From positions 1 to 62,254 of the forward strand of contig NZ_RWIN01000103.1 of NCBI RefSeq assembly GCF_009761815.1: a stretch of 62,254 bases of DNA, in the 5' to 3' direction. The DNA comes from Pseudomonas sp. PB120. Its GTDB lineage: Bacteria > Pseudomonadota > Gammaproteobacteria > Pseudomonadales > Pseudomonadaceae. The notes below the pieces were generated by a model. It saw nothing but the letters and a program-made list of their open reading frames with translations. It was not told the origin of the DNA and searched no databases. How positions within the stretch are numbered: the first letter of the stretch is position 1; every line of letters starts with the position of its first letter. Made by a program: the position numbers and the translations under genes. This document shows positions 1-9,287 of the stretch, piece by piece.

Positions 1-190
1 AACCCGGCATGGATGCCGGGTTAGCCGCCCCCGGCCATGGATGGCCGATGGCGGCGGGCCCACGGAGCAATGCCGGAGTGAGGGCATGCCGAGCCTAGGC
101 GAGGCACCGAGTGGTGGGGCAAGAGCCTTTTGCTTACTTTTCGGCGTTTGGAAAAGTGAGTCGCCGTAAGGGCGAAACCAAATAGCAGCC
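1..190. repeat. Intergenic Pseudomonas-type repeat block (end of a larger element)
   Basis: A perfect 10-bp stem with a 2-nt loop occupies 1-22 (AACCCGGCAT / ATGCCGGGTT) and is followed by GC-rich sequence with a clear boundary near 190. From memory, very similar blocks recur between genes in P. fluorescens-group genomes and give rise to spurious short reading frames. No second copy occurs in this window, so repetitiveness is prior knowledge and is not shown here. The element probably extends beyond the left edge. No gene is supported before 254. Confidence 0.5.
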
Positions 191-253
191 GTTACCGCAG
201 AAATGGATATGTACCCCAGGGCCCAAACGAACCCTGAGGAAACGAAGCCAGAC

Positions 254-2911
254 TCAAGCCAGACTTTTACTGACCACTTCAAACACATCACTGGACAACT
301 GCCCCGAAGCCCGAATCCGCTCCAGCTCGCCTTTCATCAACGCCTGACGCGCATCGTCATACTTGCGCCAGCGAGTCAGCGGTGCCAACTGCCGAGAAGC
401 AATCTGCGGATTGAACCCGTTCAGCTCGATCACCAGATCCGCCAGGAATCGATACCCGGAACCATCAGCCGCATGGAAGTTGATCAGGTTCTGCCCGGCA
501 AACGCACCCACTAGAGCACGCACCTTGTTCGGATTCTTGATATTGAACGCCGGATGCTGCATCAACTGGCGCACCCGCTCCAGCCCGCCCGGCAAGGTGC
601 TGCCCGCCTGCACGCTGAACCACTGATCCATGACCAGCGGATTGTCCTTGAAGTGCTCGGCGAAACTGGCCAGCGCCTTGGCTTTCTCATTGTCGAACGG
701 CGAGTTGACCAATACCGCCAACGCAGTCAAACGCTCGGTCATGTTGTCGCTGGTCTCGAACTGCTCCAACGTCGCAGCCAACACCTCCGGCTTGCCGCTG
801 AGCATCAGGTACGACAGCGCAATGTTCTGCAAGGCACGACGGGCAAAGTGCTCGGCCTCGGCAATATAGGGGGTTTTCTTGGAGAGATCGCGATTGGCCT
901 GATAACGCAGCCACAGCGCTTCAAACAAGCCTTCAGCCAATTGCTTGCGCGCAAACTCGCGAGCGATGTGGATGGCATCGACATCAGCTACTTCGCTGAT
1001 TTCTGTCAGATAGGCCTCACCCGGCAGCGCGAGCATTTCCGCGACCATCGCTTGGTCCAGCGTCTCGTCGGACAGCACGGTGCGCAAGGCAGACACCAGG
1101 CGTTGGTCCAGTACCAGGGCTTCGCCCTTCTGCTGCTGAGCGATCAACTCTTGCAGCACCTGCACCGACAATTGCTGACCGGCATCCCAGCGGTTGAAAC
1201 CGTCGCTGTCGTGCTGCATCAGGAACATCAACTGATCGCGGTTATACGGGAAGCTCAGTTTCACCGGTGCCGAGAAGCCGCGCAGCAGCGAAGGCAATGG
1301 TTGCTCGGCGATGTCGACGAAGGTGAACGTCTGTTCGGCTTGGGTCACCGAAATAACCCGTGAGGTGCCCTGTGCGCTGGCTTCACCGGAAAGACGCAGG
1401 GCAATCGCCGCGCCTTTCGAGTCCAGCAGCCCCAACGCCACCGGAATCACGAACGGCAGTTTTTCAACCTTGTCCGGGGTGGCCGGGCAGCTTTGGCGGA
1501 ACGTCAGGCTGTAGGTGTTGGCCACCGCATCGTAGGACTCGCTCACCGCCAGACGCGGTGTACCGGCCTGGCTGTACCAGCGTTTGAACTGGGTCAGGTC
1601 GACGCCATTGGCATCTTCCATGGCCTTGATGAAGTCATCGCAGGTCACGGCCTGGCCGTCATGGCGTTCAAAGTAGAGGTCGCTGCCCTTACGGAAGCCT
1701 TCGGCGCCGAGCAAGGTGTGGATCATGCCGACCACTTCCGAGCCCTTTTCGTACACGGTCAGGGTGTAGAAGTTCGAGATCTCGATGAAGCTGTCCGGGC
1801 GCACGGCGTGGGCCATCGGGCCGGCATCTTCGGCGAACTGGTGGGTGCGCAGGTACGCAACGTCCTGGATGCGTTTCACGGTGGCCGAGTTCATGTCGGC
1901 GGAGAAACCCGAATCGCGGAACACGGTGAAACCTTCCTTCAGCGACAACTGGAACCAGTCGCGGCAGGTCACGCGGTTGCCCGACCAGTTGTGGAAGTAT
2001 TCGTGGGCGACGATCGCTTCGACACGCTGGTGTGCGGCATCGGTGGCGGTTTCGGCGCGGGCCAGTACGGCGCTGGAGTTGAAGATGTTGAGGCCCTTGT
2101 TCTCCATGGCGCCCATGTTGAAGTCGTTGACCGCCACGATCATGAAGATGTCCAGGTCGTATTCGCGACCGTACACCTCTTCGTCCCAGCGCATGGATTT
2201 CTTCAGGCTGTTCATCGCGTGCTGGCACTTGTCGATGTTTTCCGGCTCGACATAGATACGCAGCGCCACGGAACGCTCGCTCATGGTGGTGAAGGTGTCT
2301 TCGACACACCAAAGGTCACCGGCCACCAGCGCAAACAGGTATGCCGGTTTCATGAACGGGTCTTCCCAGGTCGCCCAATGGCGACCGTCTTCGCCCGGAC
2401 CGCTGGCAATCGGGTTGCCGTTGGACAGTAGCACCGGGTAGCTGTGCTGCTCGGCGACGACCGTGGTGGTGAACTTGCTCATCACGTCCGGCCGGTCGAG
2501 ATAATAGGTGATCTTGCGGAAGCCTTCGGCTTCACACTGAGTGCAGAACATGCCGCTGGATTTGTACAGGCCTTCCAGGGCAGTGTTGGTTTCCGGATGA
2601 ATCCTGACGCTGGTATCGACCGTGAACGTGGTGCTGGTCGGGTGCAGGGTCAGGTGATTCTCGGTCAGTTGGTAATCAGTTTCGCTCAGTTCACGGTCGG
2701 ACAGGTTCACCGACAGCAATTCGAGCTGCTGGCCATCCAGCACCAGCGGCGGCAGCCCCGGGCCGCGTTCAGGATTGCGGCGCATCACCAGTTGCGCATG
2801 GACCAGGCTGTGGTCCTCGAACAGCTCGAAGGTCAGGTGCGTCTCGTCGATCAGGTACTCGGGCGCCTGATAGTCCTTCAGGTAGATCATCTTCGGTTGT
2901 TCGGTGCGCAT
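254..2911 (-). CDS. pepN: Aminopeptidase N (M1 zinc metallopeptidase)
   Basis: This 885-residue protein is a cytosolic M1-family aminopeptidase that removes N-terminal residues from peptides. The exopeptidase motif GAMEN is at residues 267-271, the zinc motif HEYFH at 303-307 and the third zinc ligand Glu at about 326. The length matches proteobacterial PepN (about 870-890). The start at 2911 has an AGGA ribosome site 7-8 nt upstream. It is the last gene of a minus-strand run and begins 10 bp after the DUF2797 gene, so cotranscription is likely. Nothing is missing from the catalytic core. Confidence 0.97.
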   Translation of the reverse strand: MRTEQPKMIYLKDYQAPEYLIDETHLTFELFEDHSLVHAQLVMRRNPERGPGLPPLVLDGQQLELLSVNLSDRELSETDYQLTENHLTLHPTSTTFTVDTSVRIHPETNTALEGLYKSSGMFCTQCEAEGFRKITYYLDRPDVMSKFTTTVVAEQHSYPVLLSNGNPIASGPGEDGRHWATWEDPFMKPAYLFALVAGDLWCVEDTFTTMSERSVALRIYVEPENIDKCQHAMNSLKKSMRWDEEVYGREYDLDIFMIVAVNDFNMGAMENKGLNIFNSSAVLARAETATDAAHQRVEAIVAHEYFHNWSGNRVTCRDWFQLSLKEGFTVFRDSGFSADMNSATVKRIQDVAYLRTHQFAEDAGPMAHAVRPDSFIEISNFYTLTVYEKGSEVVGMIHTLLGAEGFRKGSDLYFERHDGQAVTCDDFIKAMEDANGVDLTQFKRWYSQAGTPRLAVSESYDAVANTYSLTFRQSCPATPDKVEKLPFVIPVALGLLDSKGAAIALRLSGEASAQGTSRVISVTQAEQTFTFVDIAEQPLPSLLRGFSAPVKLSFPYNRDQLMFLMQHDSDGFNRWDAGQQLSVQVLQELIAQQQKGEALVLDQRLVSALRTVLSDETLDQAMVAEMLALPGEAYLTEISEVADVDAIHIAREFARKQLAEGLFEALWLRYQANRDLSKKTPYIAEAEHFARRALQNIALSYLMLSGKPEVLAATLEQFETSDNMTERLTALAVLVNSPFDNEKAKALASFAEHFKDNPLVMDQWFSVQAGSTLPGGLERVRQLMQHPAFNIKNPNKVRALVGAFAGQNLINFHAADGSGYRFLADLVIELNGFNPQIASRQLAPLTRWRKYDDARQALMKGELERIRASGQLSSDVFEVVSKSLA

Positions 2912-2921
2912 GCTGGAGTCC

Positions 2922-3752
2922 TTACTGATGCACGGCGAGTTGATAAGCCGTGTATTTACGAATATTGATCACGCCGGTGTCGAAGATCAGGTACTGGCCC
3001 TTGATCCCCAGCAGCGTGCCTTCGGCAATCGGGTTCTTGTCCAGGTTGAAGCTGACAATCTTCGCCGGGTATTGCTCGACCGGGTAGCGGATTTCAAGCG
3101 GTTCAACGTCGGCAATGGTCTGGATCGCCTGAATGCCGAATCGTTCCTGCAAGGTTTGCAGGCCCTCGGCGCAACGGTCGAACAACTGATCGCGCACTTC
3201 GGCGAGGTCCACCGAAACGGCTTCGCCCTTGAGCAAAGCACGCCAGTTGGTCTTGTCCGCGACCTGACTGCGGAACAGGTCTTCGACGAAGCCTGACTGC
3301 TGGCGGGTCGAGACACGCATGATCGGCAACGCCTGGCGGGCGCCCTGGTCGATCCAGCGGGTCGGCAACTGGGTGGCGCGGGTGATCCCGACTTTCACGC
3401 CGGACGAGTTCGACAGGTACACGATGTGATCGGTCATGCAAAACTTCTCGCCCCACTCCGGCTCACGGCAGGTACCTGCGTCGTAGTGGCAACGCTCCGG
3501 GCTCATGATGCAGACGTCGCACTGCGCCAGTTTGGTCATGCACGGGTAGCAGTAACCCTGGCTGAAACTGGTTTTGGTCTTGCGCCCGCAATGGGAACAG
3601 AAGATCGCCCCCAGGTACTCCAGGCGAACCGTACTGCCGATCAAGGGATTGACCGGCACCTCGACGTCACCCAGGCGAAACGCGTACTGCACGTCGGACC
3701 CGTCAAGACGTGCCGACATTTTACTGATTGCACCGCGGCCAATCTCGATCAA
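2922..3752 (-). CDS. DUF2797 family protein, probable TTG start coupled to DUF1315 gene
   Basis: A conserved DUF2797 protein of unknown biochemical role. It has an early zinc-finger-like cluster (CSHC, CYPC, CDVC and CHYDAGTC pairs) in the first third and a conserved C-terminal part with the motif GIKGQYLIFDTGVINIRKY. A TTG at 3750-3752 overlaps the TGA stop of the upstream gene (3749-3751) as TTGA, with GGAT about 8 nt before it. This gives 276 aa beginning MIEIGRG. The next in-frame ATG is at 3717-3719. I prefer the TTG because it fits translational coupling; a still longer frame would overlap the upstream gene by 60 bp. Confidence 0.85.
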   Translation of the reverse strand: MIEIGRGAISKMSARLDGSDVQYAFRLGDVEVPVNPLIGSTVRLEYLGAIFCSHCGRKTKTSFSQGYCYPCMTKLAQCDVCIMSPERCHYDAGTCREPEWGEKFCMTDHIVYLSNSSGVKVGITRATQLPTRWIDQGARQALPIMRVSTRQQSGFVEDLFRSQVADKTNWRALLKGEAVSVDLAEVRDQLFDRCAEGLQTLQERFGIQAIQTIADVEPLEIRYPVEQYPAKIVSFNLDKNPIAEGTLLGIKGQYLIFDTGVINIRKYTAYQLAVHQ

Positions 3753-4009
3753 TGGATGGCATCCGACTTGAACAGAATGTTCGGCACGCTGATCGACTTC
3801 GAGCTGCATTCCTGTGGGCCCATATAGCCAGTACGTTCTTCTTCCGGAAGGTTCTGCACTTCCCAGGCGATCATCGCTTGCAGCGACAGTTCACGTTGTT
3901 CTGCGGTGAGCTTGCCACCGTCCGACCATTTACCGATTTCCACCGCCAGTTTCAGGCTCTGGTAGATATCGGGGGTGATGTTTTTGATCATTTCATTAAA
4001 AGAGGACAT
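3749..4009 (-). CDS. DUF1315 family protein (YeaC-like)
   Basis: A small acidic cytoplasmic protein of about 86 aa, recognised as DUF1315/YeaC-like by MIKNITPDIYQSLKLAVE, GKWSDG and the ending around YMGPQECSSKS. Function is unknown. An upstream in-frame ATG exists at 4021, but the ATG at 4007-4009 has GGAG 7 nt before it, so I start there. It lies 26 bp downstream of the rhomboid gene and its stop codon overlaps the likely start of the DUF2797 gene, in line with one operon. Confidence 0.88.
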   Translation of the reverse strand: MSSFNEMIKNITPDIYQSLKLAVEIGKWSDGGKLTAEQRELSLQAMIAWEVQNLPEEERTGYMGPQECSSKSISVPNILFKSDAIH

Positions 4010-4035
4010 CAAGGTCTCCAAACGTGCATAACTGT

Positions 4036-4905
4036 TTAGGCGGCCAGTTTACGGCGGTTGTACAAACCACCCAACAAACCGGTCAAGCATCCGACGAGCA
4101 ACCCGCCGACATGGGCCGCGTTGGCGATTTCACCGAAGCCGATCATCGAAATCAGGCCCGACAGGCAGAGCACCAGCCACACCAGCATCATCACCAACAC
4201 GCCGCGCGGCAGGCGATACGCCCGATTGGGCGACAGGATCTGGAAAATCCAGCAGTGCCCGAGCAAGCCGTACAGCACCCCGGACAACCCGCCGAACAGG
4301 GTCGGGCCACTGAAATAATATTGCGCGTAGTTCGACACGAGGCCGAACAGCAACGTCAGGCCGATCAGGTTGATGCTGCCCTGGCGCGACTCGATGCGCC
4401 GGCCCAGCTCCCAATACCACATGCCGTTCATGGCCAGGTGCAGGATGCCGAAGTGGATCAGCATCGGCGTCACCAGGCGCCACCACTGCCCCGCCGCCAG
4501 GCTGTCCGCCAACGGCACGAAATGGATGTATTCGCCGACCACCCTGAAATCGAGGAAGGTCAGCCAGCGCATCGTGTCGAGGTTTTCACCGAGCAGCGTC
4601 ACTGCGCCCACGATCAGGCTCAACAGCAACACCAGGCCTGTCGCCTTGGCGTGGCGCAATTGCTCGGCAAAACCGGGGCGTTTTGTGGTGTGCGCAACGG
4701 GGATGTTCAGTTGCTGATCAGGATCGCCTTCCGGGAAACGCTCGTACAACGAACGAACGTCTTCACTGATGTTGGCCGGCACCCACAGCACTTGCTCCCC
4801 CGCTTCTTCGCTGACGCGATACGGCACCTGCATGCGTTGCAGGAGCGTGACGAACCCGCTCAAATCCACTGCCAACGGCAGCCGCAATATGGCAACAGCA
4901 CTCAT
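4036..4905 (-). CDS. Rhomboid family intramembrane serine protease (GlpG-like)
   Basis: A 289-aa inner-membrane protease that cleaves substrate transmembrane helices. The first 85 residues form a cytosolic domain as in GlpG, followed by about six membrane segments. The conserved H151-x4-H156-x3-N160 motif, the catalytic Ser208 in GGLSG and the partner His265 in NAAHVGG are all present, so the enzyme should be active. Its ATG overlaps the stop of the metallophosphoesterase gene by 4 bp, so translation is probably coupled. glpG is a reasonable symbol, but substrate equivalence cannot be judged from sequence. Confidence 0.93.
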   Translation of the reverse strand: MSAVAILRLPLAVDLSGFVTLLQRMQVPYRVSEEAGEQVLWVPANISEDVRSLYERFPEGDPDQQLNIPVAHTTKRPGFAEQLRHAKATGLVLLLSLIVGAVTLLGENLDTMRWLTFLDFRVVGEYIHFVPLADSLAAGQWWRLVTPMLIHFGILHLAMNGMWYWELGRRIESRQGSINLIGLTLLFGLVSNYAQYYFSGPTLFGGLSGVLYGLLGHCWIFQILSPNRAYRLPRGVLVMMLVWLVLCLSGLISMIGFGEIANAAHVGGLLVGCLTGLLGGLYNRRKLAA

Positions 4906-5873
4906 TGCAGCACCTCCGGCCGCTCAACATCGACCCAGACGAATTTGTTCGGGTCGAGCCGTGTTTCCTGATCCAGTCGATAGGCGACCAGTTTGCCGTA
5001 GAGCACCGCGCTGTAATCCAGGCAGGCCAGGTTCGGGCGAATCGGTGCCGGCTTGCCGCTGCGCCAGTAATGGCCGACGAACAGCAGCGGTTCATCAATA
5101 CCGTAGCGCAGCAACGTATTTTTTTCCGTGGACGACAAGGGTGTCTGGGCCACGGGATCGGGCAATGCGTCCGGCTGAAACACAATGTCACCATAGGTCT
5201 GCGGGTCGTCCTCCCAGAACTTGGTGCGGAAAAACGAACGCACCAGGCCATCACCGCTGGTCATGGTCAAGCCGTGCGGCAACCGCATGTCGGTGCCGCG
5301 CAGCAAACGGTCGAACACGGTGCACGCGAAGCTGCCCGGCACGGCCGAGGCCTGGAGGAAATGTTCGTCGATGCAACCGTCCGGGAATTGCGCGCGCAGC
5401 GGCTCGATCAGTCCCGCATCCCAGCAGGCATGCACCACACGGAAACGCCCGGCATCGACAAACACCGGCAACTCGTAGAACCATTGCTGGAAGTCATGCC
5501 AGTCGCCCGGATGTTGCTCAAATTGGGTCAGGGTTTCACCCAGCAAACGGGCGTGACGCGGGGTGTGCTCACGCACGTAATGCTTGCCGCTGCCCGGAGG
5601 CGCCGGCGTGCTCCAGCCCAGCGCGTTGAATTCATGGTTGCCCATGATGCACAACGCCTGGCCCGCCTCGACCATGTCATGAACGATGTACAGCGCTTCG
5701 CGAATCCGCGGGCCGCGGTCGATGATGTCACCGACGAACACTGCCATACGCGATGGATGTCGCCAGACGCCACCTTGTTTGTGATAACCGAGCCGGTCGA
5801 GCAAGTGCTCAAGGGTCAGAGCGCAACCGTGCACGTCACCGATCAGGTCGTAACTGCGCGCAGGATCGAGCAT
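4902..5873 (-). CDS. Calcineurin-like metallophosphoesterase
   Basis: A 323-aa serine/threonine-phosphatase-type metallophosphoesterase. The three metal motifs are present: GDVHG at 12-16, GDIIDRG about 35 residues later, and GNHE. The fold group includes ApaH and PrpE (dinucleoside polyphosphate hydrolases) and bacterial PPP phosphatases; I cannot choose the substrate. It sits between nadK and the rhomboid gene with a 1-bp overlap (TGATG) to nadK and a 4-bp overlap to the rhomboid gene. This arrangement is also found in P. aeruginosa. Confidence 0.9.
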   Translation of the reverse strand: MLDPARSYDLIGDVHGCALTLEHLLDRLGYHKQGGVWRHPSRMAVFVGDIIDRGPRIREALYIVHDMVEAGQALCIMGNHEFNALGWSTPAPPGSGKHYVREHTPRHARLLGETLTQFEQHPGDWHDFQQWFYELPVFVDAGRFRVVHACWDAGLIEPLRAQFPDGCIDEHFLQASAVPGSFACTVFDRLLRGTDMRLPHGLTMTSGDGLVRSFFRTKFWEDDPQTYGDIVFQPDALPDPVAQTPLSSTEKNTLLRYGIDEPLLFVGHYWRSGKPAPIRPNLACLDYSAVLYGKLVAYRLDQETRLDPNKFVWVDVERPEVLQ

Positions 5874-6763
5874 CAGTCGCCTCCACCACCCAACCGGCTG
5901 CCCCAGCCGAGCTTGGTCCGGCAGACTTCATAATAGTTGTGGTCGAGCGGATGAATCAGCCGCAACTTCTGCGCTTTCTTGCTGACGGTGATGGTGTCAC
6001 CCGGCGCGCAGGTGAAGTGGTTCTGCCCGTCACAGGAGACTTGCGGGTAGATCTGCATATCCTTGGACACGACGATTTTCAGCTCACTGTTGCCATCGAC
6101 CACAATTGGCCGGCCTGACAAGGTATGGGGGTACATCGGCACAATCACAATAGCGTCGAGCTTGGGATGCATGATCGGCCCGCCCGCCGACAGCGCGTAG
6201 GCGGTCGAACCGGTCGGCGTGGCGACGATCAGGCCGTCGGCCTTCTGGCTGCAGACGAACTGGCCGTCGATGTACAGCTCGAACTCGATCATGCGCGTCG
6301 ATTTGCCGGGGTGCAGCACCACGTCGTTCAGTGCATCGCCCTGACCAATGGCCTCGGCGTGACGCCGGACTTCGGCCTGCAACAGGAAGCGGTTTTCCAC
6401 CAGGTAGTGGCCGTCGAGCACTTCGGCGACCTTGATTTCCAGTTCGTCGGGACGGATATCGGTCAGGAACCCCAGGCTGCCACGGTTGATGCCGAGCACC
6501 GGGATATTGTGCCTGGCCAGTGCCCGGGCGGCGCCCAGCAGGCTGCCATCACCGCCGACCACAATCACCATGTCACAGACTTCACCGAGCATCTTGCGCG
6601 ACGAGGTTTGCAGGCCATGCCCCGGCAGTACTTCGGCGATGGTGTCTTCGAGGATCACGTGCAGGTGACGATCGAGCAGAAACCGCTTCAGTCGGCGAAC
6701 GGTATCCAGCACCTGCGAACTGCCCAGGCGACCGATGATGCCGATATTACGAAATTGCTCCAT
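5873..6763 (-). CDS. nadK: NAD kinase
   Basis: A 296-aa ATP-NAD kinase that makes NADP+. The diagnostic GGDGSLLGAAR motif and the NAD-binding segment GSTAYALSAGGPI are intact. A longer frame exists, but the ATG at 6761-6763 has AGGAG 7 nt upstream and gives the family start (MEQFRNIGIIGR). It is the first gene of the minus-strand operon ending with pepN and is divergent from the DUF1853 gene, so the operon promoter must lie in 6764-6871. Confidence 0.97.
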   Translation of the reverse strand: MEQFRNIGIIGRLGSSQVLDTVRRLKRFLLDRHLHVILEDTIAEVLPGHGLQTSSRKMLGEVCDMVIVVGGDGSLLGAARALARHNIPVLGINRGSLGFLTDIRPDELEIKVAEVLDGHYLVENRFLLQAEVRRHAEAIGQGDALNDVVLHPGKSTRMIEFELYIDGQFVCSQKADGLIVATPTGSTAYALSAGGPIMHPKLDAIVIVPMYPHTLSGRPIVVDGNSELKIVVSKDMQIYPQVSCDGQNHFTCAPGDTITVSKKAQKLRLIHPLDHNYYEVCRTKLGWGSRLGGGGD

Positions 6764-6871
6764 GGGGCTCCTGCGGGGCAGCGAAAAAACACGATTATGG
6801 GCGAAAGCGCGGGATAGACAAAATCCTTTCAGCCACAAGGACGCGCTCCGGTTTAAGGCTATGCTCGCAAG

Positions 6872-7822
6872 ATGATCCTATTTCCAGATTTGTTGCAGTT
6901 GCCCCACCAGTTACGCCACCCCGAAGTGCGTGACCTGGCGTGGGTCATCCTCGCGCCGCCGATGCTCACCGACACGCCGTGGCCGCAGCGTCACCCGCTG
7001 GCCGGCAGTGACTGGGTGCAGGCGCCGGAGCGCCTGGAGTCGTGGCTGCGCCAACTCGACCGTGACAGTTATGACTTGTTGCACTGGCTGGCTCAGGCCC
7101 GAACCCGGCGCCTGGGGCTGTATTACGAACGCCTGTGGCAGTACGCCGTGCGCCATGCGCCGGGGATCGAGCTGATCGCCGCCAACATGCCTATTCGACG
7201 CGAGGGCCATACCCTGGGCGAGCTGGACATGCTGCTGCGCGACCGCGATGGCGTTCATCATCTGGAACTGGCAATCAAGCTTTACCTCGGCCCGCAAAAT
7301 GGTGACGGCCACGACACTGCGCAATGGCTCGGTCCGGGCTGTCACGATCGACTGGACCGCAAGCTGGCACACCTGAGCCAGCATCAACTGCCGATTTCCG
7401 CGCGGCCGGAAAGCCGCGAGGTGCTGGCAGCACTGGATATCCAGCAGTTCAGCGCGCATTTATGGTTGGGCGGTTATTTGCTGTATCCATGGCCGGGACA
7501 CGCCGAGCCACCCGCCGGCGCCCATCCGCAGCATTTGCGCGGCCGCTGGCTGCATCAGAAGGACTGGCCGGCGTTTGTCGAGCAACGGCCGTTCGGTCGC
7601 TGGCAGCCCCTGCCCCGCCATGCCTGGCTGGCGCCGGCGCATTATCCTGTTGATCAGACCTGGAATACCGAACAGTTGGCGGCGTGGCTGCGCGACCTCG
7701 AGCCGCTGGCGCCGGCGCAGTTGCTGGTAAGGCTGGTGGAAAATGCGGATGGGGACTGGGAGGAAGCGGAGCGGTTGTTTCTGGTGGCGGATCTTTGGCC
7801 GAATGTTCCGGGCAATGGTTAG
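6872..7822 (+). CDS. DUF1853 family protein
   Basis: A 316-aa conserved protein of the DUF1853 family. The middle carries ELDMLLRDRDGVHHLELAIK, which resembles the D/ExK signature of PD-(D/E)xK nuclease-like folds (E..D...HLELAIK); that comparison is my inference. There is no signal peptide or membrane segment. It is divergently transcribed from nadK, as in other pseudomonads, and stands alone. Biological role is unknown. Confidence 0.85.
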   Translation: MILFPDLLQLPHQLRHPEVRDLAWVILAPPMLTDTPWPQRHPLAGSDWVQAPERLESWLRQLDRDSYDLLHWLAQARTRRLGLYYERLWQYAVRHAPGIELIAANMPIRREGHTLGELDMLLRDRDGVHHLELAIKLYLGPQNGDGHDTAQWLGPGCHDRLDRKLAHLSQHQLPISARPESREVLAALDIQQFSAHLWLGGYLLYPWPGHAEPPAGAHPQHLRGRWLHQKDWPAFVEQRPFGRWQPLPRHAWLAPAHYPVDQTWNTEQLAAWLRDLEPLAPAQLLVRLVENADGDWEEAERLFLVADLWPNVPGNG

Positions 7823-7843
7823 TTGTGTAGTGGCAGGACTGGC

Positions 7844-7935
7844 CTCTTCGCGGGCAAGCCTTGCTCCTACAGGGATCTTCGTTGTGGCGAAAATCCCTGT
7901 GGGAGCGAGCCGGCTCCGGGCGGCGTTCCGACGAT
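7844..7935. repeat. Diverged REP-type inverted pair
   Basis: Two imperfect arms (about 7844-7873 and 7886-7935) contain the CGGGCAAGCCTTGCTCCTACAG / CTGTGGGAGCGAGCCGGCTC core of the TGTAGGAGCGAGC REP family. They lie between the ends of the convergent DUF1853 and arsB genes. Confidence 0.7.
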
Positions 7936-7949
7936 AGGGCCAACCCGGT

Positions 7950-9233
7950 TCAGATGGACAACCGCACCGCCAGCGCCGCCAGGGTCACCAGCAAAACCGG
8001 CACCGTCAACACAATCCCGACCTTGAAGTAATACCCCCAGCCAATCTGAATATTCTTGCGCTCCAGCACATGCAGCCACAGCAACGTCGCCAGACTGCCG
8101 ATCGGGGTAATTTTCGGCCCCAGGTCGCTGCCGATGACGTTGGCGTAGATCATCGCCTCCTTCACCACGCCAGTGGCCTGGCTCGCATCGATCGATAACA
8201 GGCCAATCAGCACCGTCGGCAAATTGTTCATGATCGACGACAGCAGCGCCGTCAGCACCCCGGTGCCCATGGCCGCGCCCCAGATGCCGTATCCGGCAAA
8301 GCCGTCCAGCCAGCCGGCGAGGTACCCGGTGAGCCCCGCGTTGCGCAGCCCATAGACCACCAAATACATGCCCAGCGAGAAAATCACGATCTGCCACGGC
8401 GCTTCTTTCATCACTTTACGCGTGGAAATCTTGTGGCCTCGTGCGGCAATCGCCAGCAGCAACGCTGCGCACACTGCCGAAATGGCGCTGATCGGAATCC
8501 CCAAGGGTTCCAAGGCGAAACAGCCGAGCAACAAGATCACCAGAACGGCCCAACCGGCAAAGAACGTCGCTTTGTCATGGATCGCCGACTCAGGCGACTC
8601 CAGCTGTTCCGGATCGTAATCCTTGGGGATGTCGCGCCGGAAGAACCACATCAGCACCGCCAGCGTTGCCGCGACGCTCACCAGATTGACCGGGATCATC
8701 ACCGCCGCGTAGCGGTTGAAGCCAATGTGGAAGAAGTCCGCCGAAACGATGTTCACCAGGTTTGACACCACCAGCGGCAGGCTGGCGGTGTCGGCGATGA
8801 AACCGGCGCCCATGACGAACGCCAGGGTCGCCGCGGGCGAAAAACGCAATGCCAGCAACATGGAAATCACGATAGGCGTGAGGATCAGCGCCGCGCCGTC
8901 ATTGGCGAACAGCGCCGACACCAGCGCCCCGAGCAGGACCATATACGCAAAGAGCTTGCGCCCGCTGCCCCGCCCCCACCGGGCCACGTGCAGCGCCGCC
9001 CAGGCAAACAGCCCCGCCTCGTCCAGCAGCAGGCTGATGATGATCAGCGCCACAAAGGTGCCCGTGGCGTTCCAGATAATCTGCCACACCAGCGGGATAT
9101 CGCTGAGGTGCACCACGCCAAAGATCAACGCCAGCACCGCGCCGAACACCGCACTCCAACCGACACCAAGGCCCTTGGGTTGCCAGATCACCAGGGTGAT
9201 GGTCAGGAGGAAAATGATCGACGCGATGAGCAT
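7950..9233 (-). CDS. arsB: ArsB arsenite/antimonite efflux permease (orphan)
   Basis: A 427-aa, roughly 12-helix inner-membrane protein closely matching remembered E. coli ArsB throughout, for example VIWQPKGLG near the start, FANDGAALILTP, SSIMNNLPTVLIG and GSDLGPKITPIGSLATLLW. ArsB exports As(III)/Sb(III) using the proton gradient or together with ArsA. No arsR, arsC or arsH lies nearby, unlike typical ars operons, so regulation is unclear. The ATG at 9231-9233 lacks a strong SD sequence. Substrate specificity could have drifted within the ArsB/NhaD superfamily. Confidence 0.9.
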   Translation of the reverse strand: MLIASIIFLLTITLVIWQPKGLGVGWSAVFGAVLALIFGVVHLSDIPLVWQIIWNATGTFVALIIISLLLDEAGLFAWAALHVARWGRGSGRKLFAYMVLLGALVSALFANDGAALILTPIVISMLLALRFSPAATLAFVMGAGFIADTASLPLVVSNLVNIVSADFFHIGFNRYAAVMIPVNLVSVAATLAVLMWFFRRDIPKDYDPEQLESPESAIHDKATFFAGWAVLVILLLGCFALEPLGIPISAISAVCAALLLAIAARGHKISTRKVMKEAPWQIVIFSLGMYLVVYGLRNAGLTGYLAGWLDGFAGYGIWGAAMGTGVLTALLSSIMNNLPTVLIGLLSIDASQATGVVKEAMIYANVIGSDLGPKITPIGSLATLLWLHVLERKNIQIGWGYYFKVGIVLTVPVLLVTLAALAVRLSI

Positions 9234-9287
9234 GCCAGGCCAGCCTATAAACAGGGGCCGCTAAAATACCGCAGATTCGATGACGAT

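Noticed and set aside
203..514. A short plus-strand reading frame overlapping the pepN 3' end
   Set aside because: It starts beside the intergenic repeat and runs antisense to pepN without domain, SD or codon support.
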